This document shows, piece by piece, positions 24,748 to 32,555 of a stretch of DNA of 33,835 nt. The number at the start of each line of letters is the position of its first letter. Position 1 is the stretch's first letter. Both the position numbers and the translations under genes were made by a program. Below the pieces are notes generated by a model. The model ran no database searches. It worked only from the letters and a program-made list of their open reading frames with translations, and had not been told where the DNA came from. Origin of the DNA: Bacteroidota bacterium (lineage in GTDB: Bacteria; Bacteroidota; Bacteroidia; Bacteroidales; CAIXZF01); the NCBI GenBank assembly GCA_026391855.1, contig JAPLDE010000162.1, positions 1 to 33,835 of the forward strand. The letters are read 5' to 3'.

Positions 24748-25598
24748 TCCTACACAAAGACATTACAGCATTTACAGCAGCAATAAGTACGGCAAGCGAA
24801 AACTTGAAAATTCTTCCGGTGTTTATCGAAAAGGACTACTGGATAACGTTAGTATTAAAGCGATTGGCTGACAGCAAATATAAAGACAATGTGGTTTTCA
24901 AGGGAGGAACTTCATTATCGAAAGGATATAAGCTCATCCAACGATTTTCAGATGATGTGGATATTGCAGTCATTGAAACAGATACTTTTGTGGGTAATCG
25001 ACTGAGGACTCTCATTCGTAATGTCGAGAAAACTATAACTATTGACCTGAAAGAAGATGACAAATCAGATATCGCCAGTAAAGGAGGTCGCTATCGTAAG
25101 TCTGTTTTCATTTATCCCAAAACGGGTGATAGTCGGCTATACCAAGAAACTTCTGATCATTTGATAGTTGAAGTAAACTCCTTTGCAAATCCATTTCCAT
25201 TCGTAAGTCAATCCATTAACACTATGATTTATGACAATCTGATAAATAATGATTTATCTCATTTGGTCATGCAATATGAGTTGGAACCTTTCACTTTAAA
25301 TATTCTTGATAAAAGAAGGACGCTTGTAGAGAAGACAGTATCACTTATACGATTTTCTTATTCGGAGGATACTGTGACATCATTATCCAAGAAAATCCGG
25401 CATTTTTATGATATCCATTTCTTATATCAGGATCCAATTTGTAAGGCCTACTGCGACTTCGAGAATTTGATCATTCAGGACAAACTTGCTTTTGATGATC
25501 CAATCGGATGGAAAGATAAAAACTCCATGAATCACCTCTTTTTAAAGAATTTGGTCTTCTTTGGGCCAAGCTCAAAAACACCTACATCACTGAATTAA
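24744..25598 (+). CDS. AbiEii-type nucleotidyltransferase toxin, C-terminus frameshifted
   Basis: A 284-residue protein of the AbiEii/AbiGii family. The nucleotidyltransferase core is intact: FKGGTSLSKGY (Gly54-Gly55) and FSDDVDIAV (Asp71, Asp73). Known members transfer nucleotides to tRNA or other targets and stop growth. The ATG at 24744 overlaps the antitoxin stop (ATGA); 24732 is an alternative start. At the T-run 25539-25543 the frame shifts and ends with LVFFGPSSKTPTSLN. Adding one T restores a family-like end read from 25544 to 25693 (about 316 residues from this start). The break may be real decay or a homopolymer error. The toxin family is certain; activity is uncertain. Confidence 0.87.
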   Translation: MILHKDITAFTAAISTASENLKILPVFIEKDYWITLVLKRLADSKYKDNVVFKGGTSLSKGYKLIQRFSDDVDIAVIETDTFVGNRLRTLIRNVEKTITIDLKEDDKSDIASKGGRYRKSVFIYPKTGDSRLYQETSDHLIVEVNSFANPFPFVSQSINTMIYDNLINNDLSHLVMQYELEPFTLNILDKRRTLVEKTVSLIRFSYSEDTVTSLSKKIRHFYDIHFLYQDPICKAYCDFENLIIQDKLAFDDPIGWKDKNSMNHLFLKNLVFFGPSSKTPTSLN

Positions 25599-25693
25599 GC
25601 AAATTAGCCTATTCCCCTATTCCGGCGGAAGGAGAAGTTGAGGAGTCATTTATGAAGATCTTAAAATTGATCTCCAGCCCTACACAAATTTAG
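25544..25693 (+). pseudogene. Out-of-frame C-terminal end of the AbiEii-type gene
   Basis: Just after the T-run, the other frame encodes EFGLLWAKLKNTYITELSKL and then LAYSPIPAEGEVEESF up to a TAG at 25691-25693. This resembles the normal end of the family, so it belongs to the toxin gene and is separated by a single missing T. Confidence 0.75.
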
Positions 25694-25734
25694 CGGGCTT
25701 CTAGAACAAGATGTATTAATAATTACATGCAGGC

Positions 25735-25918
25735 CTATATTCCTCCGCTATCCCTCTTCCGCATCTCCTGGATCAAAGTCAGGTCGACATACTTGGCGTA
25801 AACTGCTGTGACTTTGAGGTTCTTATGTCCCAGGAACTTGCTGACGTAATCGATGCGGATGCCTTTGATCAGGGCTACTGTGGCAAAGGTGTGCCGTGTA
25901 TTTGCAAAGTAATGTTCT
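25735..25918 (-). pseudogene. Tyrosine recombinase (integrase) C-terminal remnant
   Basis: The minus strand encodes the last ~60 residues of a phage-type integrase: [14 protein letters not shown], then [20 protein letters not shown], then [17 protein letters not shown] and a TAG at 25735-25737. The RHTFAT arginine, the LGH histidine and the tyrosine of VYAKY are present, but the His three residues before the Arg is replaced by Ala. Everything upstream is gone, so it is not active. It points toward tRNA-Val, which begins about 125 bp to the right, and shares its end with the scar at 20782. Confidence 0.85.
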
Positions 25919-26043
25919 TATTAGATGATAATCCGTTAACCCTTTAGCAGGCTATAAAACGCAAAAATGCCGGAATGAATAAACATTCCGGCATTTAATA
26001 TTTTTCCCACAATCACACCCACACTCAAACTCAAACTTAGTAG

Positions 26044-26118
26044 TGGGTTGTACAAGACTCGAACTTGTGACCCCCGCCCTGTCAAGGCGATGCTCTGAAC
26101 CAACTGAGCTAACAACCC
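26044..26118 (-). tRNA. tRNA-Val(GAC)
   Basis: On the minus strand the sequence folds as a complete cloverleaf: acceptor GGGTTGT/ACAACCC, D-stem GCTC/GAGC, anticodon stem TCGCC/GGCGG with loop TTGACAG (anticodon GAC), a 5-nt variable loop, T-stem ACAAG/CTTGT with loop TTCGAGT, and discriminator A. CCA is not encoded. The 3' end faces the integrase remnant and the defence island, the usual side for tRNA-targeting integrases. Confidence 0.95.
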
Positions 26119-26129
26119 TTTTGTTTGTG

Positions 26130-26160
26130 CAAAAATACAACAAAAAAATTACCGTCCAAA
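26130..26160 (-). promoter_or_regulatory. Promoter of tRNA-Val
   Basis: On the minus strand TTTG (26157-26160) is followed after 19 nt by TATTTTTG (26130-26137), an exact match to the Bacteroidetes -33/-7 pattern. The start would be near 26123, about 5 nt before the mature tRNA 5' end. Confidence 0.75.
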
Positions 26161-26182
26161 TCTTGGAATACTACTAAAAAAT

Positions 26183-26220
26183 CAGTATATTGGTTGAAAT
26201 TATTTAAAGAAAATATACTG
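26183..26220. repeat. Inverted repeat upstream of the tandem secreted genes
   Basis: CAGTATATT (26183-26191) and AATATACTG (26212-26220) are perfect 9-bp complements 20 nt apart, in the divergent gap between the tRNA and the first secreted gene. It may be a regulator site. No exact TAnnTTTG box was seen here on the plus strand. Confidence 0.5.
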
Positions 26221-26315
26221 TACCGGGAAATTAATCTAACTACTTACCTTCCAACTGACTAAGTCCCTCCAAAGAAATGAAGGCCATTCATTGTTACCCT
26301 TTAAAACAAAAAGCG

Positions 26316-27515
26316 ATGAAGAAATTGACTCTTATCATGCTCTTATTCTGTGTATTAGCTTCAAATGCAAAAGCACAGGTATTTTATGTTGATACAATTC
26401 TTGCCTGTCCACCCACTGAAATCTGGGTGCCGGTTAAAGTGCTAAATTTCAATAATATAGTAACGTTATCAAATCGTCTTTTGTATAACAGCACAAGTCT
26501 TACCTATAAGGGATATACCCTGAACCCGGCCCTCTCTCAGGGGTTTGCTTTTATTAACAATAGTCCTCCTGTAAATGATACGGGCAGCATTTCTTTTGCA
26601 TGGTACACCATAAACCCGGTGAGTGTGCCCGACAGCCAGGATATTGTTACTTACATGTTCCGGTACAACATGGGTTCCAGTTACCTGATGTGGGATACCG
26701 CAGGAATGGGAGCAGGCACGACGGTATTTATCAACGGGGCGGTGCTGCCCGATATGCCTCCCTTCACCCTGCAGCCCGACAACATGAGCGTGGTGGACGG
26801 GAATATGGCTGTTCTCTATGCAGGCACCCTGGCTCCAGTCAATTTTCCCCGCCAATGGCAGACCAGCTCCGATGGCGGCCTTAGCTGGACCGACCTGACT
26901 AACACCCCACCCTATTCCGGGATAAATACGGATATTCTGACCCTCGATTCGGTTTTTCTGAGCCTGGACAACCAGCTGTATCGATTGCGTATCACCGGCT
27001 GTGATACTATTTATTCCCAGGCTGCATTACTGACGGTCATTTCTGTAGACTTTTTCTCGGGTACACTTTCTTATCTGAACAATTCGGCCACTCCTCTTGT
27101 CAATTCCACGATCAACCTGGTTCAGGGCGGGACAATCCTCTACTCAGTCAACCCGGACAACTTCGGCTATTTTGAAATTCCAAACATTCTGCCCGGCACC
27201 TATGACATCAACATTCAATGCTATGTTCCCTGGGGAGGGAACAATGCAACGGATGCACTGGTGGTCCTCAAGCATTTTCTAGGGATGATCACCCTGAACG
27301 GTTTGCCCCTGCAAGCTTCCGATATCGATCTGTCTGGTTTCGTCAACAGCACGGATGCCCTGCTGATCCTGAAACGCTTTGTCGGGCTCACTAATCAATA
27401 TCCGGCAGGAAACTGGCTGTTTGATGCCACATCCATTACCATCCCGGCGGGTGGCGCATCTCTCGATATCCGGGGGCTTTGCGTGGGCGATGTTAACCAA
27501 TCATATATCCCTTGA
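26316..27515 (+). CDS. Secreted cohesin-like/Ig-like/dockerin-like protein, paralog 1
   Basis: A 399-residue secreted protein. A signal peptide (MKKLTLIMLLFCVLASNAKAQ) is followed by a cohesin-like beta domain (about 22-150: IWVPVKVLNFNNIVTLSNRL, TYMFRYNMGSS), an Ig-like domain (about 152-240: RQWQTSSDGGLSW, YSGINTDILTLD), a Cna-B/SdrD-like domain (about 245-297) and a dockerin-like module (about 298-360) with DIDLSGFVNSTDALLILKRF as the best calcium-loop repeat, ending in GDVNQSYIP. Cohesins bind dockerins in cellulosomes; having both in one chain suggests head-to-tail assembly, which is inference. ATG 26316 is chosen over 26277 because the signal peptide starts there. No T9SS sorting domain is seen. 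First of three tandem paralogs. Confidence 0.8.
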   Translation: MKKLTLIMLLFCVLASNAKAQVFYVDTILACPPTEIWVPVKVLNFNNIVTLSNRLLYNSTSLTYKGYTLNPALSQGFAFINNSPPVNDTGSISFAWYTINPVSVPDSQDIVTYMFRYNMGSSYLMWDTAGMGAGTTVFINGAVLPDMPPFTLQPDNMSVVDGNMAVLYAGTLAPVNFPRQWQTSSDGGLSWTDLTNTPPYSGINTDILTLDSVFLSLDNQLYRLRITGCDTIYSQAALLTVISVDFFSGTLSYLNNSATPLVNSTINLVQGGTILYSVNPDNFGYFEIPNILPGTYDINIQCYVPWGGNNATDALVVLKHFLGMITLNGLPLQASDIDLSGFVNSTDALLILKRFVGLTNQYPAGNWLFDATSITIPAGGASLDIRGLCVGDVNQSYIP

Positions 27516-27528
27516 CAATCAATAAATT

Positions 27529-28737
27529 ATGAAAAAGATTATTCTTATTATTTTCTTATTTTGTGCGTTAACAGGAAAGGCACAAAACCTGGTGCTTTTT
27601 GTTGATACGGTTTTGGCTTGTCCGCCAAATACGGTTATGGTAACTGTCAGTGAACAACATTTTGATAACCAGAACATGTTTGTATCACGGCTGTATTATA
27701 ATGCAAATTCTTTATTCTGTATTGATTCAATCAACTTAAACCCTGCACTGGCACCAGGGTTGCTGTGGGTTATCAACAATATTGAAATCGATACCGGCAT
27801 CATTGATTTTTATTGGCAAAGTTCCGGTCCATTTTTTATCACACTCCCTGATAATCAGCCTATTATCACTTATTTGTTTGAGTATTTAACTGATACCAGT
27901 TTTCTAACCGGAGATGTTGCCTCCTTGGGGGGCAACCCTGCCGTTTTTATTGAAGGAGCCGTAATCCCCGGCGGAGTTGCCGGGATAACCCAACAACCCA
28001 TTGATATAACCGTTGTTAGCGGAAACATGTCGGTGTTTTATGCGGCTACCCAAACCACCGGGTATATCCAATATCAATGGCAGATCAGCACCGACGGAGG
28101 AGTGAACTGGAATGATTTATCAAACACTCCGCCTTATTCCGGTGTAAACACCAATATCCTGACCCTGGATACGGTAACCTTCAACCAGAATAACAATTTG
28201 TACCGCCTGTATATCAATGCATGCGATGCGATTTATTCTCAGCCTGGCTCGCTGACAGTAGTTTCCGGGATTTATTTTTCAGGCACCCTTTCCTATCTGA
28301 ACAATTCTGCCTCTCCGCTTAGCAATGCAACGATTAACCTGGTGCAAAGCGGTGTAACGATTTATTCAGTCAATCCCGACAATCTTGGTTACTTCGAGTT
28401 CCAAAATATTCAGCCCGGTACCTATGATATTAATATCCAATGCTTTATACCCTGTGGAGGAAACACGGCGGCAGATGCCCTGGCTGTTCTGAAGCATTTT
28501 ACCGGGATGGCTCCCCTCAGCGGGTTACCCCTGCAGGCTGCCGATATCGATCTGTCGGGTTTCGTCAACAGTATGGATGCCCTGCTGATCCTGAAACGTT
28601 TTGTCGGGCTCATCAACCATTACCCGGCAGGGAACTGGTTGTTTGATGCCGCAACTGTTACCATCCCGGCCGGTGGCGCTTCCCTCGATATTCACGGGAT
28701 TTGCGTGGGAGATGTTAACCAATCATATATCCCTTGA
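27529..28737 (+). CDS. Secreted cohesin-like/Ig-like/dockerin-like protein, paralog 2
   Basis: A 402-residue paralog of the gene before it, with the same order: signal peptide (MKKIILIIFLFCALTGKAQ), cohesin-like domain (more diverged, VMVTVSEQHFDNQNMFVSRL), Ig-like (YQWQISTDGGVNW, YSGVNTNILTLD), Cna-B-like, and dockerin-like module (DIDLSGFVNSMDALLILKRF, GDVNQSYIP). It starts 13 nt after paralog 1. The gap to its ATG (AATCAATAAATT) recurs before paralog 3, so the unit duplicated together with its leader. The N-terminal domain has drifted while the last 100 residues stay close to paralog 3. A distinct ligand for the cohesin-like end is possible but not shown. Confidence 0.8.
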   Translation: MKKIILIIFLFCALTGKAQNLVLFVDTVLACPPNTVMVTVSEQHFDNQNMFVSRLYYNANSLFCIDSINLNPALAPGLLWVINNIEIDTGIIDFYWQSSGPFFITLPDNQPIITYLFEYLTDTSFLTGDVASLGGNPAVFIEGAVIPGGVAGITQQPIDITVVSGNMSVFYAATQTTGYIQYQWQISTDGGVNWNDLSNTPPYSGVNTNILTLDTVTFNQNNNLYRLYINACDAIYSQPGSLTVVSGIYFSGTLSYLNNSASPLSNATINLVQSGVTIYSVNPDNLGYFEFQNIQPGTYDINIQCFIPCGGNTAADALAVLKHFTGMAPLSGLPLQAADIDLSGFVNSMDALLILKRFVGLINHYPAGNWLFDAATVTIPAGGASLDIHGICVGDVNQSYIP

Positions 28738-28750
28738 TAATCAATAAATT

Positions 28751-29971
28751 ATGCAAAAAATTATTCTTATTGTTTTCTTATTTTGCACATTGGCAGGTCA
28801 TGCACAAAATCCTCTTATTATTTATGTTGATAGTATTATTGCCTGCCCGCCCAATGAGGTTTGGGTACCGGTTCGTGTTCTTAACTTTAACAATATCAAT
28901 TCTTTATCAATTGGATTGAAGTATAATTCAAATACTCTTTCCTTCAATGGTTCCACTGGATTAAACGCCGCCTTGTCAACAGGATTTATGGCGGAGAATA
29001 ATACAGTTGTTGCATCTGATACAAATGAATATCATTTAGCCTGGTATAGTGTCACTCCTGCATCAGTCGTTGATAGTCAATCTGTTATTACAATAAAATT
29101 TCAATATAACACCGGTTCAAGCTTCCTGATCTGGGATATGGCCGGAACAGCCATTGTCGGCTCTTCAAATATCCCGGTTGTTTTTATCAATGGCACCGTT
29201 GAACCCTGGAATGTCTCTATTATCCAGCAGCCGGCTGACATGAATCTGATGGCCGGAAATCCTGCCATGTTTTGTACAGTTACACAGGCTCCTTCTTATG
29301 TCCAGCGCCAATGGCAGATCAGTGCTGACGGAGGAAATAGCTGGAACAACCTGTCAAATACCCCCCCCTACACTGGAGTAACTACCGATATCCTGACCCT
29401 GGATACTGTTACTTCCAGCCTGAATAACGATCTGTATCGATGGTGTATCATGGGATGCGATACCCTGTATTCCCAACCGGCATTGCTGACGGTGCTTTCA
29501 GGAGTCTCTTTTTCCGGAACGCTCTCCTACTTGAATACTTCAGCCTCTCCACTTATCAATTCCACGATCAACCTGGTTCAGGGCGGGACAACCCTATACT
29601 CAGTCAACCCTGATAATTTCGGCTATTTTGAGATCCCAAACATTCAGCCCGGCACCTATGATATTAATATCCAATGCTTTATTCCCTGGGGAGGTAATAC
29701 AGCGGCAGATGCCCTGGCTGTTCTGAAGCATTTCACCGGGATGGCTCCCCTCAGCGGACTGCCCCTGCAGGCTGCCGATATCGATCTTTCTGGTTTCGTA
29801 AACAGCATGGATGCCCTGCTGATCCTGAAACGTTTTGTCGGGCTCATCAACCATTACCCGGCAGGGAACTGGCTGTTTGATGCCACATCCATTACCATCC
29901 CGGCCGGTGGCGCTTCCCTCGATATTCACGGGATTTGCGTGGGAGATGTTAACCAATCGTATACTCCCTGA
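28751..29971 (+). CDS. Secreted cohesin-like/Ig-like/dockerin-like protein, paralog 3
   Basis: A 406-residue third paralog. Signal peptide (MQKIILIVFLFCTLAGHAQ), cohesin-like domain (EVWVPVRVLNFNNINSLSIG, ITIKFQYNTGSS), Ig-like domain (RQWQISADGGNSW, YTGVTTDILTLD), Cna-B-like and dockerin-like module. The cohesin-like part is closer to paralog 1, whereas the dockerin-like end is nearly identical to paralog 2, which suggests sequence exchange within the array. It starts 13 nt after paralog 2 and ends 21 bp before the 8-bp minisatellite. The three genes probably form one transcript. Confidence 0.8.
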   Translation: MQKIILIVFLFCTLAGHAQNPLIIYVDSIIACPPNEVWVPVRVLNFNNINSLSIGLKYNSNTLSFNGSTGLNAALSTGFMAENNTVVASDTNEYHLAWYSVTPASVVDSQSVITIKFQYNTGSSFLIWDMAGTAIVGSSNIPVVFINGTVEPWNVSIIQQPADMNLMAGNPAMFCTVTQAPSYVQRQWQISADGGNSWNNLSNTPPYTGVTTDILTLDTVTSSLNNDLYRWCIMGCDTLYSQPALLTVLSGVSFSGTLSYLNTSASPLINSTINLVQGGTTLYSVNPDNFGYFEIPNIQPGTYDINIQCFIPWGGNTAADALAVLKHFTGMAPLSGLPLQAADIDLSGFVNSMDALLILKRFVGLINHYPAGNWLFDATSITIPAGGASLDIHGICVGDVNQSYTP

Positions 29972-29992
29972 CTAGGGACGGTAACCTTATTC

Positions 29993-30152
29993 AGTGTACC
30001 AGTGTACCAGTGTACCAGTGTACCAGTGTACCGGTGTACCGGTGTACCAGTGTACCGGTGTACCAGTGTACCGGTGTACCAGTGTACCAGTGTACCGGTG
30101 TACCAGTGTACCAGTGTACCGGTGTACCGGTGTACCGGTGTATCAGTGTGCC
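29993..30152. repeat. 8-bp minisatellite, 20 units of RGTGTACC
   Basis: Twenty units of 8 bp run without a break: 18 are perfect AGTGTACC or GGTGTACC, the last two are degenerate (GGTGTATC, AGTGTGCC). The A and G variants are interspersed irregularly. It occupies the gap between the tandem secreted genes and the DPP-IV gene. There are no spacers, so it is not a CRISPR array. An ORF on the minus strand over the array is only the repeat read in frame. Confidence 0.97.
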
Positions 30153-30278
30153 GGTTAACTAGTTGACATTTAAACACTTATATACTTGCAAATCTGTGAG
30201 CGTGTAAATTTTAATAACCAGTTGATCCAGGAAACAGGTACTGCTATAAATTTTCCTTTAAAAATCATCATAAACCCC

Positions 30279-30286
30279 TAATTTTG
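30279..30286 (+). promoter_or_regulatory. -7 box of the DPP-IV gene
   Basis: TAATTTTG matches TAnnTTTG exactly, about 62 nt before the ATG at 30349. A TTTA at 30257-30260, 18 nt upstream, is a 3/4 match to the -33 box. Transcription would start near 30293. The rest of the gap after the minisatellite (30153-30278) shows no gene. Confidence 0.5.
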
Positions 30287-30348
30287 CCGGTCATCGATTA
30301 AAAACATCATGCCATCCAACGGATAGCAGCAAAATTATCCTCATTCTC

Positions 30349-32526
30349 ATGAAGAAACACTATCTCCTAAGCCTGTTTATTTCTTTTCTTTTCGTTCTCT
30401 CCGCCTCCGCCCAGGGGTTTAAAGAGCTTTCCCTGAAAGACATATGGGGTTCGCGTGACTTTTTTCCCCAGCGCCCTGCCGACCTGCAATCGCTCAAAGA
30501 CGGCGAACATTATATCCTGAATATCAACGACTCGGTAAATATATACGAATACCTTTCCGGGAACCGGACGGGGACACTTTTTACCACTGAAGACCTGATC
30601 CGCAGAACCCATGGTGATACCCTGCAAATGGAAGACTTCACCCTTAGCCAGGATGAGAAAAAGGTACTTATCACCACCCAGACGGAACCCATCTATCGCC
30701 GCTCTTCCATCTCTACTTATTTTGTGCTGGACCTGGTCACCAAAACCATCACTCCGGTCTCAACTAACGGCAAACAAAGGCTGGCAGAATTTTCACCCGA
30801 TGGAAGCAAAGTCGCCTTTGTAAGGGATAACAACCTGTTTATCAAAGATTTAATGAGTGGGACTGAAATACAGGTCACCACCGACGGAGTGATCAACAAC
30901 ATCATCAACGGGGCAACCGACTGGGTATATGAAGAAGAATTCGAATTCTCGAAGGCTTTTTTCTGGAGCCCCGACAGCAAAAAGATCGCTTTTTACAGGT
31001 TTGATGAAAGCCAGGTAAAAGAATACACCATGGTTACCTGGGGGAAGCTCTATCCTGAACAATACCCCTATAAATATCCCAAAGCCGGGGAAGCCAACTC
31101 GCTGGTCACCATCCTGGTTTACGAGCTTTCCTCAAAGAAAATCAAACAGATGGACATCGGTAAGGAAACCGACCAGTACATTCCCCGCGTCAAATGGACC
31201 CCAAACCCGGGTAAACTGGCTATTTACCGCATGAACCGGCTTCAGAACAAGCTGGAGATGCTACTTGCCGATGTTAACAGCGGGAACACCAACATTCTGT
31301 ATACTGAAGAGAACAAATGCTATATTGAGATCACCGACGACCTGACTTTTACCGATGATAACCTTTTCTTTTTTCTGACCAGTGAAAAAGATGGATTCAG
31401 GCACATTTACCTCTATGGCATGGATGGTAAACTCATCCGCCAGATCACGCACGGTAACTGGGTAGTGACCGGTATCAAGGGCTATGATCAGAAAAACAGG
31501 GCCATTTACTTCCAGTCGACCGAAACCAGCCCGCTCGACAGGGATATCAGCGTGATTAATCTTGATGGTACCCGGATGAAGAAGAACTCGAAGAAAAAAG
31601 GATGGAACAATGCGGATTTCAGCGCAACCTTCAAGTATTTAGTTCATTCGGTGAGTGATGCCAATACCCCGCCCGTTTATTCGGTTTGCACCACCAGGGG
31701 GAAGGAGCTCAGGATGCTGGAAGACAATGCGAAACTGGTGGAAAGGACAAAGGATTACGGTTTCAGCAAGGTGGAGTTTTTCACCATTCCTTCAGCCGGC
31801 TACAACCTGAATGCATACATGATAAAGCCGGCCAACTTCGATTCCACAAAAAAATACCCTGTATTTATGAATGTTTACGGCGGACCCGGTGCCCAGGACG
31901 TTTCAAACCGTTTCGGTCATTTCGACTTTATCTGGTACCAGATGCTGGCGCAGAGAGGGTATATCTCGGTTTGTGTCGATAACCGCGGAACCGGGTTCAG
32001 GGGAGAGGCTTTCGAAAAATGCACCTACCTTCAGCTGGGCAAATATGAAACCGAAGACCAGATAGAAGCCGCGAAATACCTGGGAAAACTTAATTATGTG
32101 GATTCCAAACGAATTGGGATATGGGGATGGAGTTACGGTGGATATATCTCCTCGCTTTGCATGACAAAAGGCGGGACAATCTTCAAAGCAGGTATCGCGG
32201 TGGCCCCGGTGACGAACTGGAGGTACTACGACAATATTTATACCGAGCGTTTTATGAGAACCCCACAGGAAAACGCCAAAGGATACGATGAAAATTCACC
32301 GATCAATTCAGCATCGGGAATGCAGGGAGATTTCCTGCTGGTTCATGGCACTTCCGACGATAATGTTCATTTTCAGAACTCTATGGAGTTTTCAAACGCC
32401 CTGATCAAAGCCAACCGCCAGTTCCGGGAGTTTTTCTACCCAAACCGCAATCATGGGATCTACGGAGGAAATACCCGTATGCATCTGTACAAAATGCTGA
32501 CCGATTTCCTGATGGAGAAGCTGTAA
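30349..32526 (+). CDS. Dipeptidyl peptidase IV-type S9B serine peptidase
   Basis: A 725-residue exported peptidase. It has a signal peptide (YLLSLFISFLFVLSASAQ), an eight-bladed beta-propeller (about 60-470) and an alpha/beta-hydrolase (about 475-725). The DWVYEEEF motif (Glu195-197) is the double-Glu that holds the free N-terminus in DPP-IV enzymes. The nucleophile lies in GWSYGG (Ser595), with Asp670 in HGTSDDNVHF and His702 in NRNHGIYGG. It should remove Xaa-Pro/Ala dipeptides from peptides in the periplasm. Length and all motifs are normal. It has its own promoter downstream of the minisatellite. The assignment is strong. Confidence 0.95.
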   Translation: MKKHYLLSLFISFLFVLSASAQGFKELSLKDIWGSRDFFPQRPADLQSLKDGEHYILNINDSVNIYEYLSGNRTGTLFTTEDLIRRTHGDTLQMEDFTLSQDEKKVLITTQTEPIYRRSSISTYFVLDLVTKTITPVSTNGKQRLAEFSPDGSKVAFVRDNNLFIKDLMSGTEIQVTTDGVINNIINGATDWVYEEEFEFSKAFFWSPDSKKIAFYRFDESQVKEYTMVTWGKLYPEQYPYKYPKAGEANSLVTILVYELSSKKIKQMDIGKETDQYIPRVKWTPNPGKLAIYRMNRLQNKLEMLLADVNSGNTNILYTEENKCYIEITDDLTFTDDNLFFFLTSEKDGFRHIYLYGMDGKLIRQITHGNWVVTGIKGYDQKNRAIYFQSTETSPLDRDISVINLDGTRMKKNSKKKGWNNADFSATFKYLVHSVSDANTPPVYSVCTTRGKELRMLEDNAKLVERTKDYGFSKVEFFTIPSAGYNLNAYMIKPANFDSTKKYPVFMNVYGGPGAQDVSNRFGHFDFIWYQMLAQRGYISVCVDNRGTGFRGEAFEKCTYLQLGKYETEDQIEAAKYLGKLNYVDSKRIGIWGWSYGGYISSLCMTKGGTIFKAGIAVAPVTNWRYYDNIYTERFMRTPQENAKGYDENSPINSASGMQGDFLLVHGTSDDNVHFQNSMEFSNALIKANRQFREFFYPNRNHGIYGGNTRMHLYKMLTDFLMEKL

Positions 32527-32555
32527 ACGATAATGCATGTTCCAATTTGGTAAGG

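Noticed and set aside
26044..26118. tRNA-Asp
   Set aside because: Folding puts GAC, not GTC, at positions 34-36, which is valine.
29993..30152. CRISPR array
   Set aside because: Units follow each other with no spacers and are 8 bp long; no cas gene is present.
29926..30177. Minus-strand ORF of repeated HRYTGTLVHWYTGTL peptides
   Set aside because: It is only the 8-bp minisatellite read in frame (24 bp equals 8 codons); no start context or domain supports a gene.
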